Part shown: piece after piece, positions 25,729-34,918 of the stretch | How positions within the stretch are numbered: the first letter of the stretch is position 1 | Layout: each line of letters starts with the position of its first letter | Assembly: GCA_944382835.1 (NCBI GenBank) | Contig: CALWNP010000012.1 | Coordinates: 1-60,918 of the forward strand | Length of the DNA stretch: 60,918 nt | Origin: an uncultured Gemmiger sp. | Lineage (GTDB): Bacteria; Bacillota; Clostridia; Oscillospirales; Ruminococcaceae | Direction of reading: 5' to 3' | Program-made: the position numbers and the translations under genes | The notes under the pieces: generated by a model | Databases searched by the model: none | The model's input: only the letters and a program-made list of their open reading frames with translations | What the model was told of the DNA's origin: nothing

Positions 25729-27192
25729 TCAGGCCAGGTCATGCTGTACCATCTCGAAGGGAAGTGCCCCTTCGCTGTACAGCGAGATGCCATCCGCCTC
25801 CCGCGGGGTTTCCAGAACGGCGGAGAGAACCCGCTCTCCATCGTTGACGAAGAGTTCGGCACAGTCGTTGTCCAGGATCAGGCGTAGTGTCAGCTTGCCT
25901 TCCCGGGGCTGCACCGGCACCTCCCGGCGATGGACGAAATCCCGCCGGGAACCGCTCAGGCTGCGGTCCAGAGCCAGGGTCTCCTTGACCGGGTCCCACT
26001 GGATGTCGGTGTGATGGCGGCCATCCTCGGCAAAGCGGAGGCAGAAGCCGCTGCACTGGGCAGTGGCGTCCAGCGTCAGGCTCAGGTCCAGATGCCGGCC
26101 GGACAGTCCCTCATAGCGGGCCTCCCCTTCCAGCACCCCGCTGCGGCGGACGGTGGTTTTCCACATCGTTTCCAGTTCCCGCACCGGGCGCTGGCAGAGC
26201 CGGTCTCCCCGCAGGAAGAGTTCCCGGGGCAGGCTCATCCGGCCGAACCAGCGGTGGCGGCGGGGGGTATCGTTGGTGTTGGCCCAGTTCTGCATCCAGC
26301 CGATGATGACACGGCGGCCGTCGGGGGTCAGCACACTTTGCGGTGCATAGAAATCCATTCCGGAATCCAGGGTCTGTACCCACTGCCGGGTGAAGCGCGC
26401 CTGTTCCTTGTCATAGTCCCCCACCAGGGCCACAATGCCGTACCCTGCGTGGAACTCCCCATCGGGGGTGGCCTCCATCTCCTGGGGGCTGACGATGAGC
26501 ACCTGGCGGCCTTCCAGCGGGAAGAAGTCGGGGCATTCCCACATCATGCCATACTCGCTGCGGCAGCGATCCAGGGTGGTGCGATAGGTCCAGTGCCGGG
26601 CATCGGGGCTCTCGTAGAGCAGGATGCGGCCCTGATCCTGGGCATCCCGGGTGGAGACCACACAGTGGTACTGTCCATCCTCGTACCAGATCTTGGGATC
26701 GCGGAAGTCCACGCTGCTGCCGCCGGCGGGGAGCTGGTCCTCGTCGATGACGGGGTTGACGGCCTCCTTCACGAAGTCGGTGCCGTTGCCCACGGCCAGG
26801 CATTGGGTCTGTTTGTCCTGCTTGCCCACCTTCTGCACCCCGGTATACAGCAGTATCAGCTGGCCGTCGGGGGTGGGCACCGCGGTGCCGGAGAAGCATC
26901 CGGCCGCATCGGCCGGGGTATCCGGCGCTATGGCACAGGGCAGATAGGTCCAGTGCAGCAGGTCGGTGCTCATGGCATGGCCCCAGTGCATGGGGCCCCA
27001 GACGGTGTCGTAGGGGTAGTACTGATAGAACAGGTGGTAGGCTCCCTGGTAGTAGCAGAAGCCGTTGGGATCATTCATCCACCCCGTCCAGGGGGTGAGA
27101 TGGAAGGAAGGGCGATCATCGGCGGGGATGGCATTGCCCTCCCGCGCCTCATAGGTGCGGGCTTCTTCCAGTTTCGTCGTAGAACACGGCAT
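25729..27192 (-). CDS. scrB: GH32 sucrose/fructan hydrolase
   Basis: 487 residues, no signal peptide. The three family motifs are present: WMNDPNG with nucleophile Asp41, FRDP (Arg164-Asp165-Pro166) and WECPDFF with acid/base Glu219. It cleaves terminal fructose from sucrose, sucrose-6-phosphate or short fructans. No PTS gene is nearby and an ABC-type sugar-binding gene lies 39 bases upstream, so unphosphorylated sucrose or fructo-oligosaccharides are more likely than the phosphate. AGAGAGG precedes the ATG. Confidence 0.92.
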   Translation of the reverse strand: MPCSTTKLEEARTYEAREGNAIPADDRPSFHLTPWTGWMNDPNGFCYYQGAYHLFYQYYPYDTVWGPMHWGHAMSTDLLHWTYLPCAIAPDTPADAAGCFSGTAVPTPDGQLILLYTGVQKVGKQDKQTQCLAVGNGTDFVKEAVNPVIDEDQLPAGGSSVDFRDPKIWYEDGQYHCVVSTRDAQDQGRILLYESPDARHWTYRTTLDRCRSEYGMMWECPDFFPLEGRQVLIVSPQEMEATPDGEFHAGYGIVALVGDYDKEQARFTRQWVQTLDSGMDFYAPQSVLTPDGRRVIIGWMQNWANTNDTPRRHRWFGRMSLPRELFLRGDRLCQRPVRELETMWKTTVRRSGVLEGEARYEGLSGRHLDLSLTLDATAQCSGFCLRFAEDGRHHTDIQWDPVKETLALDRSLSGSRRDFVHRREVPVQPREGKLTLRLILDNDCAELFVNDGERVLSAVLETPREADGISLYSEGALPFEMVQHDLA

Positions 27193-27231
27193 GGGGAAGA
27201 ACCTCTCTTTCCGGATAGATTTTTTGGGTGA

Positions 27232-28262
27232 TCAGGCAGCGGACTCGGCGGTTGCTGCCACGGTGGTGTCGGCGGTGCCGGCGGTTTCCACATAGCGGTC
27301 GTAGGCGGCCTGGTAGGTCTCCAGCAGTTCCTGCATGCCGTAGCTGTTCAGGTTCTCCTTGTAAGCTTCCCAGGTTTCATCGGTGATGCCGCCGTCGCGC
27401 AGCCAGGTGGCTTCCTGCTCGGCCACAAAGTTCTCAAAGTCCACACGCCACTTGTCGATGGTGTCCAGTTCGTCCTGGGTGTAGACGCAGTCCACAGGGT
27501 AGCAGGTGGTGTCATCCACAAACTGCATCCAGTAGTCGTACAGGTCGGTCAGGCGTTCCACAGCGCGGGGCTCCATCTCGAAGGTGGTGGCGTAGTAGTC
27601 GGAGATGATCAGTTTCGGGCCGTAGACCTCGCACTCGCTCTTGACCTCGCCGGCGCTCTTGCCGAACTTCTCCTGGGCCTCGTCGTCGGTGATTCTCTGC
27701 CACAGGCCGTTCTCGTCCTGCTCGGTGAAGTAGGTGCCGATGGGGCCGTACTGCAGCTGCATGACGTTCTCGGGATCATACCACTGATCGTAGAACTTCA
27801 GCAGGTTGATGGGGCTTTCGCAGGCGGAGGTGATGCTCAGGTTGCCGGAGTTGACGCCGCCGCCGTCACGGACGGTGACGTTGTAGGTGCCGTCGGGGCC
27901 GGCCAGAACCGGCAGGAAGACATAGTCATCGGCGTAATCGCCCATGAGCTCCTCGATGTACCACCAGGTGGCCACACCGACCTCGCCCTGAGAGCACTTG
28001 GCCATGTACTGGGTATCGGTCTGGCTGAAGGCTTCCTGATCGATCAGGCCCTCGGCAAACCAGTTGTGGAAGTATTCCAGGGCGGCGCGGTAGTTGTCGT
28101 CGTCGCTGACAAAGTTGACGGTGCCGTCGGGCTGGAGCAGCAGGTCGGCGCAGATGTCATTGGTCCAGTTGGTGAAACCGAAGCCGGCGTAGAAGATGTT
28201 CTGGCCCCAGCACCACTGGTCGATGCCGAAGCTCATGGGGATGGTGGAGCCGGGATCGTTGC
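27232..28262 (-). pseudogene. Sugar ABC binding protein, 5' end missing
   Basis: About 343 codons of an extracellular solute-binding protein of the large (~540-residue) LplA-like class; the remaining part includes DPGSTIPMSFG, MAKCSQGEVGVATWW, a sugar-binding C-terminal lobe and an Ala/Thr-rich tail. There is no signal peptide: the N-terminal ~200 residues are missing, and at about 28262 the sequence passes directly into a LacI gene in the opposite direction. An ATG exists at 28236 but without a ribosome site, and a protein from it could not be exported. It belonged with GH32 as a sucrose/fructan importer. Confidence 0.8.
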
Positions 28263-29042
28263 CTTCCCAACACCATTGCCCCCTTCTTTGCCCTGCTGAC
28301 CCATCACATCAATATGGCGCTGGAAAAGCGCGGCTATAAAATGATGCTCTGCTTCACCGAGTACGACCGGGACCGGGAGCAGGAGTTCGTCAGCATGGTG
28401 GTGCACAACCGGGTGGACGGCATCATCGCCTTGACCTACAACCCAAAGCTGGACATTCCTGCCGGCATCCCCTTTGTGACCATCGACCGCTTTTTCAGCG
28501 TATCGGTGCCCTGTGTGGCATCGGACAACTTCGGCGGCGGCCAGCTGGCGGCCAAAAAGCTGGCCGAACTGGGCTGCCACCGGGTGGCCTGCCTGCGCAC
28601 CGGCTCTTCCCTGACCAATGAGCCCAGCAAGCGCAAGGACGGCTTTGTCAGCGGCTGCATGGAAATCGGCCTTCCTTTTGAAGTGTGCAATCTTCAGGAC
28701 GATGCGCCAATCTCGGCCTTTGAGGTCTTTCTGCGCCACAACCTGCTGGAAACCGATACCCCACTGGACGGGCTGTTCTGCGGCACCGATCTGATGGCCT
28801 GGCAGGCCATCAAAATTGTCCGGAACCTGGGGCTGCGGGTGCCGGAAGATGTACAGGTCATCGGCTTTGACGGCATCCGGATGTTCGGGGACAAGGAGTA
28901 TGTCTGTTCCACCATCGTGCAGCCGGTGCCGGAGCCGTCCGAAACCGCCGTGAACATGGTGCTGTCCAAGGATTTTACCGCACTGCCCTCCCTGGTCTGC
29001 CTGCCGGTGCGCTATCAGCCCGGCGGCACCACCCGGGATTGA
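28263..29042 (+). pseudogene. LacI-family regulator, DNA-binding domain missing
   Basis: About 259 codons of the sugar-binding domain: the family opening LPNTIAPFFALLTHHI starts at 28263, followed by VDGIIAL, the GTDLMAWQ segment and VQVIGFDG. A LacI protein should have about 80 more N-terminal residues with a helix-turn-helix; upstream codons in frame are antisense of the binding protein. An ATG at 28314 lacks a ribosome site. Without DNA-binding this cannot act as repressor. It was the regulator of the sucrose/fructan genes, divergent from them. Confidence 0.82.
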
Positions 29043-29078
29043 CCGAATGAACCCATCGCCAAAGGAGAGATCAGGGTC

Positions 29079-29870
29079 ATGAATCTGTTTCGTCCTTATC
29101 AGACCGGGGAACCCCAGCGGGATGCCCGGGGCCGGCTGATCGGTATTGACCGGTACCAGGATGTGCTGGGCCGCAACTGGAAGCGGTTCTTCCTCACCGG
29201 TCTTGTGACCATGGTGGGCTGTCTGCCCCTGGCAGCCGGGGTGGGATACGCCATCCTCAGCACCAGCTTGCTGGTGCTGCTGCCTGCCGGGCTCATCGGC
29301 GGCGTCATTGCCGGGCCCTTTCTGGCTTGCCTGTATGACACGGTGCTCCGAGCACTGCGGGATGCCCCCGGCAGCTGGGCCCACAACTACAAACGCAGCC
29401 TGTCCCAGAATCTGCGGGCCTCGCTGCTCCCCGGGGCTTTGACCGGGCTGTTTCTGGCAGCGGCCTCCTTCGCGGGGATAATGCTGTTCTTCTGGAGCCC
29501 GGTGCGCCCCACCCTGGTAACCGTCCTGATCTACCTGTTCAGCTGGCTGGTGTTTCTGGTGCTTTCCACCCTGTACTGGCCCCAGCTGGTGCTCTTTGAC
29601 CAGCGGGCTGTGGTGCGGCTGCGCAATGCCCTGCTGTTCACCGTCCAGCATTTCTTTGCCACCCTGGGGGTTGCCCTGCTGCAGCTGGTGTGGTGGCTGT
29701 TTCTGGTTTTGTTTGCCCCCTGGACCCTCCTGCTCTTGCCCTTTGTGGGGGTCTGGCTGGATTTGTTTATCGCGCTGTTCCTGCTCTACAATCGGCTGGA
29801 CAAGGCCTTTTCCATCGAGGAAAGCATTGCCCAGGCCTTTCCCGATCAGGTACCGCGCTATGATGATTGA
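29079..29870 (+). CDS. DUF624 (YesL-like) membrane protein
   Basis: 263 residues with about five to six membrane helices and the DUF624 pattern of a conserved N-terminal GR..DVLGRNWKRFFLTGL stretch. YesL-like proteins accompany ABC sugar transporters in Firmicutes but their role is not settled. It has AAAGGAG and an ATG 36 bases after the LacI remnant and lies 12 bases before fructokinase, so it stands in the sucrose/fructan operon. Its expression depended on the region removed with the LacI 5' end. Confidence 0.8.
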   Translation: MNLFRPYQTGEPQRDARGRLIGIDRYQDVLGRNWKRFFLTGLVTMVGCLPLAAGVGYAILSTSLLVLLPAGLIGGVIAGPFLACLYDTVLRALRDAPGSWAHNYKRSLSQNLRASLLPGALTGLFLAAASFAGIMLFFWSPVRPTLVTVLIYLFSWLVFLVLSTLYWPQLVLFDQRAVVRLRNALLFTVQHFFATLGVALLQLVWWLFLVLFAPWTLLLLPFVGVWLDLFIALFLLYNRLDKAFSIEESIAQAFPDQVPRYDD

Positions 29871-29882
29871 GGGAGGTTTCTT

Positions 29883-30833
29883 ATGACCGACGTTGTTGCC
29901 CTGGGGGAACTGCTCATCGACTTTGCCCCCGTTTCCACCGATTCCGACGGCTACCCCACCCTGAAAGCCCAGCCCGGCGGGGCGCCGGGCAATTTCCTGG
30001 CCGCCCTGCAGGCCTACGGCTGCTCCACCGCCCTCATCGGCAAGGTGGGGGAGGACGCCTTCGGCCGCCAGCTGGTGGCCACCCTGGACGGCCTGGGCAT
30101 CGGCACCCAGGGCATCCGCACCGACCCCGCCGTCTTCACCACCCTGGCCTTCGTCACCCTGGACGAGACCGGCAACCGGTCCTTCAGCTTTGCCCGCAAG
30201 CCCGGCGCCGACACCTGCCTTCGGGCGGACGAGCTGCCCTTTGACCTGCTGGAGGGCTGCAAGGTCTTTCACTTCGGCACCCTGAGCCTGACCAACGAGC
30301 CGGCCCGGGAGGCCACCCGCACCGCGGTGGCCTACGCCAAGGAGCACGGCAAGCTCATCAGCCTGGACCCCAACCTGCGGATGCCGCTGTGGCCGGATGA
30401 GGCCGCGGCCAAGGAGCAGATGGAGTGGACGCTGCACCAGGCCGACATCGTCAAGATCAGCGACGAGGAGATCGACTTCCTCTGGGGACTGAGCCCCGAG
30501 GCCGGCGCCCAGAAACTGCTGGAAGAGTATGGGGTGCGGCTGGTCTACGCCACCCTGGGCCCCAAGGGCTGCCACTTTGCCAACCGCAACGGCTGCGGCG
30601 AGGTGCCCTCCCCCACCGGGCTGCATGTGATCGACACCACCGGCGCCGGGGACATCTTCGGCGGCAGCGCCATGAGCCAGTTCCTGCGGCTGGGCAAGGC
30701 CCCCGAGGAACTGTCGGTGGAGGAAATGCGGGCGATCACCCGGTTTGCCTGCTGCGCCGCCAGCCTGTCCACCCAGACCCACGGCGGCATCAACAGCGTG
30801 GTGCCGGAGGCGGAAGTCCGGGCCATCCTGTAA
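29883..30833 (+). CDS. scrK: Fructokinase, PfkB family
   Basis: 316 residues with the PfkB signatures: GELLIDF start, GGAPGNF sugar site (about residue 37) and DTTGAGD with catalytic Asp (about 256). It phosphorylates fructose released by the GH32 enzyme to fructose-6-phosphate. GGGAGG precedes the ATG. Its presence supports an ABC-import route with free fructose inside the cell. Confidence 0.92.
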   Translation: MTDVVALGELLIDFAPVSTDSDGYPTLKAQPGGAPGNFLAALQAYGCSTALIGKVGEDAFGRQLVATLDGLGIGTQGIRTDPAVFTTLAFVTLDETGNRSFSFARKPGADTCLRADELPFDLLEGCKVFHFGTLSLTNEPAREATRTAVAYAKEHGKLISLDPNLRMPLWPDEAAAKEQMEWTLHQADIVKISDEEIDFLWGLSPEAGAQKLLEEYGVRLVYATLGPKGCHFANRNGCGEVPSPTGLHVIDTTGAGDIFGGSAMSQFLRLGKAPEELSVEEMRAITRFACCAASLSTQTHGGINSVVPEAEVRAIL

Positions 30834-30860
30834 CCGGAACATCTTTTTTCAGACAAAACA

Positions 30861-30905
30861 AAATCCGAACCCTTCTCCGGCCGGAGTTGGGTTCGGATTT
30901 TTCTT
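30861..30905 (+). terminator. Terminator after fructokinase
   Basis: Perfect stem AAATCCGAACCC/GGGTTCGGATTT with a T-rich tail. A second perfect hairpin (AAAGCCACCCC/GGGGTGGCTTT) follows at 30921-30949. The rest of the gap to 31102 shows no convincing gene. Confidence 0.9.
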
Positions 30906-31102
30906 TGGAGCAAAGCAGGAAAAGCCACCCCTCGGCATGGGGTGGCTTTCCAAAAGGAGAAGAATGATGCAGGGTCCGGGAGCGGATCCCCGGCCTGGCA
31001 GCGACCGGGGCTTCCCGAACCGAGAACCATGGGGCGAAAAGCGCCCCGAAGGGAATGGCACCGGGAACCCGGAAGAAACAGCGGGCAGAACCGGCCGTCT
31101 TC

Positions 31103-32389
31103 TCACCGGGCCGAATGTCCCAGCGGCCACACCCGATCGGCCCTGCGCAGTCTGCGGACCAGGGTTGAGCCACCGGCATCCGGGATGTATTCGTCATAGA
31201 CGCCGGCCAGGCTGCCGAAGGTGCGCACCGTGGTGAATCCGCAGCGCTGCTGCAGCACCCGGAGCATCTCCAGCTTGGTGGCGTCGGTGCGGTAGAGTTT
31301 GAGATAGGAGTAACCGGGGTAATCGTCAGAGGGATAGCAGAGCATCCGGAAATCCTGGGTCTGCTCGGCCTCCAGCCGGGCGTGGGCTGCCTCGATGGCG
31401 GGGGTTTTGTCCATCGCCATCAGGTAGGCCACCGGTTCTTCCGGCGGGAGGGGTCGATGAAGGTAGTTGCGGTAGGGGGAAACCTTCAGCTTTTCCACCA
31501 TCTGCTTGGGGGCGCCCTCGGGCAGGTCATCATAGAAGATCAGCACCGAGTTGCCCACAATGACATTGGCAAAGCAGCACAGGCCGCAGTCCCGCAGGAT
31601 GTCGATCAGCTCCCTGGCCCGCCGGGCGGGCAGCTCCCGCTTTTCCAGAAAGGCGTTGTGCACCGGATCATAGAGAATGGCGCCGCCCATCAGGATCACC
31701 GGCAGGCGGAACCGGAGTCCCGCCGTGGCTTCCAGAAAGGAGGCCAGGGTCCGCATGGTCATCACCGACAGGGGCAGTCCGTCATCCAGCATCCGGTTGA
31801 GGCGCACCCGGGTCAGATCCGACATAGCCGCGGTACGGGGCAGCATCACATCATCCAGCCCGGTGACCAGCAGCTGGTCCCGCCGATGGCGCAGGGGCAG
31901 GCGAAATTCGTTGACCGCCATGCCCACCGCCACACCCAGCAAGGTGTCCAGCAGACGGTTGAGGACAAAGAGATAGGGATTCTGATCCCCGATGTGGACC
32001 ACCGTAATGGAGAGAAACACCAGCCCGGAAAAATAGGCCGCGTTCTTTTTGTGCAGTGCCACAGCGGTGTACAGCGCTACCACCACCCCCAGCGAGACCG
32101 CCACGCAGTAGAGCAGGTAGGGTCCCGGACGGTGGTCGGACTGGCGGATCTGCAACAGCAGCAGACACAGCCCGTAGACCGAGCCGATCAGGGTGCCGGT
32201 GACACGCTGGATGGCCATTTTTTTGGTACTGGCGTGGTAGGGCTGCATGCATTGCAGGGCGGCCAGCGCCGAGTAAAAGGGGATGCCCTGGAATCCGCGC
32301 AGGGCGTAGATCACCAGGCAGAGCCCCACGGCCACCGCACTTTTGACGGCGCGCATCCCGAGATGGGGCAGATAAAGATGTTTGTGCAT
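31103..32389 (-). CDS. FUSC/aromatic-acid-exporter protein fused to HAD-like domain
   Basis: 428 residues. The N-terminal ~165 residues hold six membrane helices of the FUSC/ArAE type (MRAVKSAVAVGLCLVIY, later LLDTLLGVAVGMAVNE). From about 172 a Cof-type HAD fold follows (LLVTGLDDVMLP, SVMTMRT, VILMGGAILYD). The nucleophile Asp of motif I is Gly177 and the motif IV GDSxND is GSLAGVYD, so it is probably not a phosphatase. The start at 32389 has AGGA upstream; a TGATG overlap with the ATPase gene allows a start 11 codons earlier. Last gene of the amino-acid ABC operon; role unknown. Confidence 0.8.
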   Translation of the reverse strand: MHKHLYLPHLGMRAVKSAVAVGLCLVIYALRGFQGIPFYSALAALQCMQPYHASTKKMAIQRVTGTLIGSVYGLCLLLLQIRQSDHRPGPYLLYCVAVSLGVVVALYTAVALHKKNAAYFSGLVFLSITVVHIGDQNPYLFVLNRLLDTLLGVAVGMAVNEFRLPLRHRRDQLLVTGLDDVMLPRTAAMSDLTRVRLNRMLDDGLPLSVMTMRTLASFLEATAGLRFRLPVILMGGAILYDPVHNAFLEKRELPARRARELIDILRDCGLCCFANVIVGNSVLIFYDDLPEGAPKQMVEKLKVSPYRNYLHRPLPPEEPVAYLMAMDKTPAIEAAHARLEAEQTQDFRMLCYPSDDYPGYSYLKLYRTDATKLEMLRVLQQRCGFTTVRTFGSLAGVYDEYIPDAGGSTLVRRLRRADRVWPLGHSAR

Positions 32390-32421
32390 GGGTATCCTGT
32401 TTCTTCCAGTATGGGGCAGCA

Positions 32422-33189
32422 TCAGGAGGAGAGGCGCTGGCTCAGGGTCTGGACAAAGTTTTTGGTGGTGGGGTGTTTGGGATGCTGGAAGATCTCTTCC
32501 GGCGTGCCCGATTCAATCAGTGCTCCGTCCTCCAGCACCACGATCTTGTCCGCGATGCTGCGGGCGAAGTTCATCTCATGGGTGACGATGACCATGGTCA
32601 TACCGGAATCGGCCAGATCCCGCATGACCCGCAGCACCTCCCCCACCATCTCGGGGTCCAGTGCACTGGTGGGTTCGTCGAACAGCATGATCTCGGGGTC
32701 CATGGCCAGGGCCCGGGCAATGGCCACCCGCTGCTTCTGCCCGCCGGACAGGCTGGCCGGCATCACAGAGGCCTTTTCGGGCAGACCGACCTTTTCCAGC
32801 AGTTCCATGGCGCGGGCTTCCGCCTCCGCCTTGGGCCGATGCAGCAGATCCATCGGAGCCATGGTCAGGTTGCGCAGAACCGTCTTGTTGTAAAACAGGT
32901 TGAAGCTCTGGAAGACCATCCCGATGCGGCGGCGCATGTGGTTCAGATCCCGTTCGCTGGTCTCCACCGACTTGCCGTTCACCATATGGCGGCCGATGTA
33001 CTGTCCATCCAGCTTGACATAGCCGTCCTGATAGGTTTCCAGGTAGTTGATGCAGCGCAGAAGGGTGCTCTTGCCGGCACCGGACGGCCCGATGATGACC
33101 ACAACCTCTCCCTTGTCCACATGGAGATTGACGTGCTTGAGCACATGGTGGTCCCCATAGTATTTGTCCACCCCCACAACATCGATCAT
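32422..33189 (-). CDS. glnQ: Polar amino-acid ABC transporter ATPase
   Basis: 255 residues. Walker A GPSGAGKST, signature LSGGQKQRVAIARAL, Walker B IMLFDEPTSALD and the family segment VIVTHEMNFARSIADK identify the GlnQ/HisP class. It has an insert around residues 65-80 (MVNGKSVETSERDLN) seen in related Clostridia proteins. Overlaps the permease stop by four bases (ATGA), showing coupled translation. Substrate not decided by sequence. Confidence 0.92.
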   Translation of the reverse strand: MIDVVGVDKYYGDHHVLKHVNLHVDKGEVVVIIGPSGAGKSTLLRCINYLETYQDGYVKLDGQYIGRHMVNGKSVETSERDLNHMRRRIGMVFQSFNLFYNKTVLRNLTMAPMDLLHRPKAEAEARAMELLEKVGLPEKASVMPASLSGGQKQRVAIARALAMDPEIMLFDEPTSALDPEMVGEVLRVMRDLADSGMTMVIVTHEMNFARSIADKIVVLEDGALIESGTPEEIFQHPKHPTTKNFVQTLSQRLSS

Positions 33190-33854
33190 GACAATTCCTC
33201 CCCTGTTTTGAGTTTCTTTTCAATGACATTGCCGATGAAGCCGACAATGTTATTGAGGATGTAGTACAGCAGCGCCGCCACCAGGTAGAGTTCCAGGGTG
33301 CGGAAGCTGCGGGCGATCAGCTGGTTGGTCTGACGGAACAGCTCGGTAACCGTGATGGTGGAAAGCATGGCCGAGTTCTTGGTCAGCGAGATGTATTCGT
33401 TGACCAGCGGCGGAACCGCCCGCTTGAGGGCCTGGGGCAGCACCACCTTGAGCATGGTCTGCCAGTAGGAATACCCCAGGCAGCGCCCGGCTTCCATCTG
33501 TCCCTTGTCAATGGAGACGATGGCGCCCCGCAGCACCGCCGACACATAGGCACCGCTGTACATGCCCAGGCCGATGATGCCGCAGATCCAGGCGGCGGTG
33601 TCCAGCCCGAAGGCGATGGGCAGCCCGTAATACACCAGCACCAGCTGTACCAGCAGCGGGGTGGAGCGGAACCAGGACAGGTACACGCTGGAAATCACCT
33701 GCACAAACCGGCAGCGGGAGACCTGGCCAAAGGCAATCAGAATGCCAATGACAAAGGCCAGCACAAAGCCCGTGGTGGAGTAAAATACGGTGTAGCCCAA
33801 GCCTTGCAGCATGAGCAAAAAGGTATTCCCTTGCAGTAAAATTGAAAAATCCAT
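33186..33854 (-). CDS. Polar amino-acid ABC transporter permease
   Basis: 222 residues, five to six membrane helices and the EAA loop (EAGRCLGYSYWQTMLKVVLPQAL) of the HisMQ family, here split over residues 135-158. One permease gene only, so it likely forms a homodimer. The ATG at 33854 is preferred over an upstream TTG because AAAGGA lies ten bases before it. Confidence 0.9.
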   Translation of the reverse strand: MDFSILLQGNTFLLMLQGLGYTVFYSTTGFVLAFVIGILIAFGQVSRCRFVQVISSVYLSWFRSTPLLVQLVLVYYGLPIAFGLDTAAWICGIIGLGMYSGAYVSAVLRGAIVSIDKGQMEAGRCLGYSYWQTMLKVVLPQALKRAVPPLVNEYISLTKNSAMLSTITVTELFRQTNQLIARSFRTLELYLVAALLYYILNNIVGFIGNVIEKKLKTGEELS

Positions 33855-33876
33855 CTTCTCGGCATCCTTTCCCAAA

Positions 33877-33907
33877 CAAAAGCGGCGGCACTGCAGGCAG
33901 GCCGCCT
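33877..33907 (-). terminator. Attenuator between amino-acid binding protein and permease
   Basis: On the minus strand GGCGGC/GCCGCC with an 11-base loop, then GCTTTTGTTT. As with opp, it probably reduces permease mRNA relative to the binding protein. Confidence 0.6.
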
Positions 33908-33934
33908 GCCGGCCATGGGTCAGCTCATCGCAGC

Positions 33935-34771
33935 TTATTCAAACCACTTGCTCACCAGTTCATCGTAGGTTCCGTTGTCCTTGAGGGCTGCCAGGGCTGC
34001 GTTCATGGAATCCTTCAGGGCAGTATCATCCTTCCGGACGCCCCAGCCGTAGTCCTCCTGGGTCAGGTTCTCATCCAGCACCTTGACGTTGCCGGAGGTC
34101 TTGGCGTAGGTCAGGGCAGCGGGGCGACCGGTGACCACTGCGTCCACCTTGCCGGTTTCCAGCTGCAGGAACATTTCGGAGTTCTGCTCCACCGTGACCT
34201 TTTTCACATCGGGGTAGTTCTCATCCAGGTAGGTGTCCGACTTGGTGCCCACCTGCACCGCCACCGACTTGCCGGACAGGGTGTCGGGGCCGGTGATCTC
34301 GGTGTTGTCCTTCTGGACCATGATGCACAGGCCGCCTGCGAAGTAGGGATCGGTGAAATCGATGCTCTGCTTGCGCTCGTCGGTGATGTACATGGCCGAG
34401 GCAATCACATCAAACTTGTCGGCGGTCAGGCCGGGGATCAGGCCCTGGAAGGCGGTGTTGACAAATTCCACATCGCTGTAGCCCATCTGGGTGGCCATGG
34501 CCTCCATCAGATCGATGTCAAAGCCCACATACTCGCCGTTCTCTTCGTATTCAAAGGGGGCGAAGGTGGCGTCGGTGCCCACGCGAAGGGTACCGCCGGC
34601 GGCTGCGGTTTCCGCCGAGCCGCTGCTGGCGGCGCTGGAGGCTTCGGAGCTGGAAGTGCTTTCGGCAGTGCTTTCACTGGCACTGGTGCTTTCGGCAGTG
34701 CTGCCGCAGCCAACCAGTCCCGCGCAAAGTGCAGCCGTGAGCAAGACAGAGATCCATTTTTTCGTTTTCAT
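33935..34771 (-). CDS. Amino-acid-binding lipoprotein (SBP family 3)
   Basis: 278 residues: signal peptide with lipid Cys22 (LVGC), Ser/Glu/Thr linker and a family-3 binding domain beginning LRVGTDATFAPFEY, with the Asp-containing GFDIDLMEAMA and Arg-binding segment typical for polar amino acids. First gene of the transporter operon. Ribosome site AAGGA. The neighbouring amidohydrolase and M20 genes could act on its cargo, but the substrate is not visible. Confidence 0.92.
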   Translation of the reverse strand: MKTKKWISVLLTAALCAGLVGCGSTAESTSASESTAESTSSSEASSAASSGSAETAAAGGTLRVGTDATFAPFEYEENGEYVGFDIDLMEAMATQMGYSDVEFVNTAFQGLIPGLTADKFDVIASAMYITDERKQSIDFTDPYFAGGLCIMVQKDNTEITGPDTLSGKSVAVQVGTKSDTYLDENYPDVKKVTVEQNSEMFLQLETGKVDAVVTGRPAALTYAKTSGNVKVLDENLTQEDYGWGVRKDDTALKDSMNAALAALKDNGTYDELVSKWFE

Positions 34772-34854
34772 AATGATTCCTTCTCTCCTTTCAGATTTTG
34801 AGGCACCGGCCGGCGGCCGAACGTTTCGGCCTGCTCCGGCGCTTCAAATATATG

Positions 34855-34898
34855 AAAAGGGGCACAGAAAGGCAAAACTGCCTTCCTATGCCCCTTTG
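34855..34898 (-). terminator. Terminator after the amidohydrolase gene
   Basis: On the minus strand AAAGGGGCATAG pairs with CTGTGCCCCTTTT through a long stem with GGCA/TGCC closing a small loop. It separates the amidohydrolase operon from the amino-acid transporter operon. Confidence 0.8.
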
Positions 34899-34918
34899 CA
34901 TACGGAACAATAACAAGT

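Noticed and set aside
28066-28299. Plus-strand open frame over the binding-protein remnant
   Set aside because: Antisense shadow of the truncated gene; Val/Gly-rich and without ribosome site.
30964-31236. Open frame with AAAAGGAG before ATG
   Set aside because: It is Arg/Pro-rich, matches no family and runs 134 bases over the end of the FUSC-HAD gene on the other strand; the ribosome site is probably chance after the hairpins.
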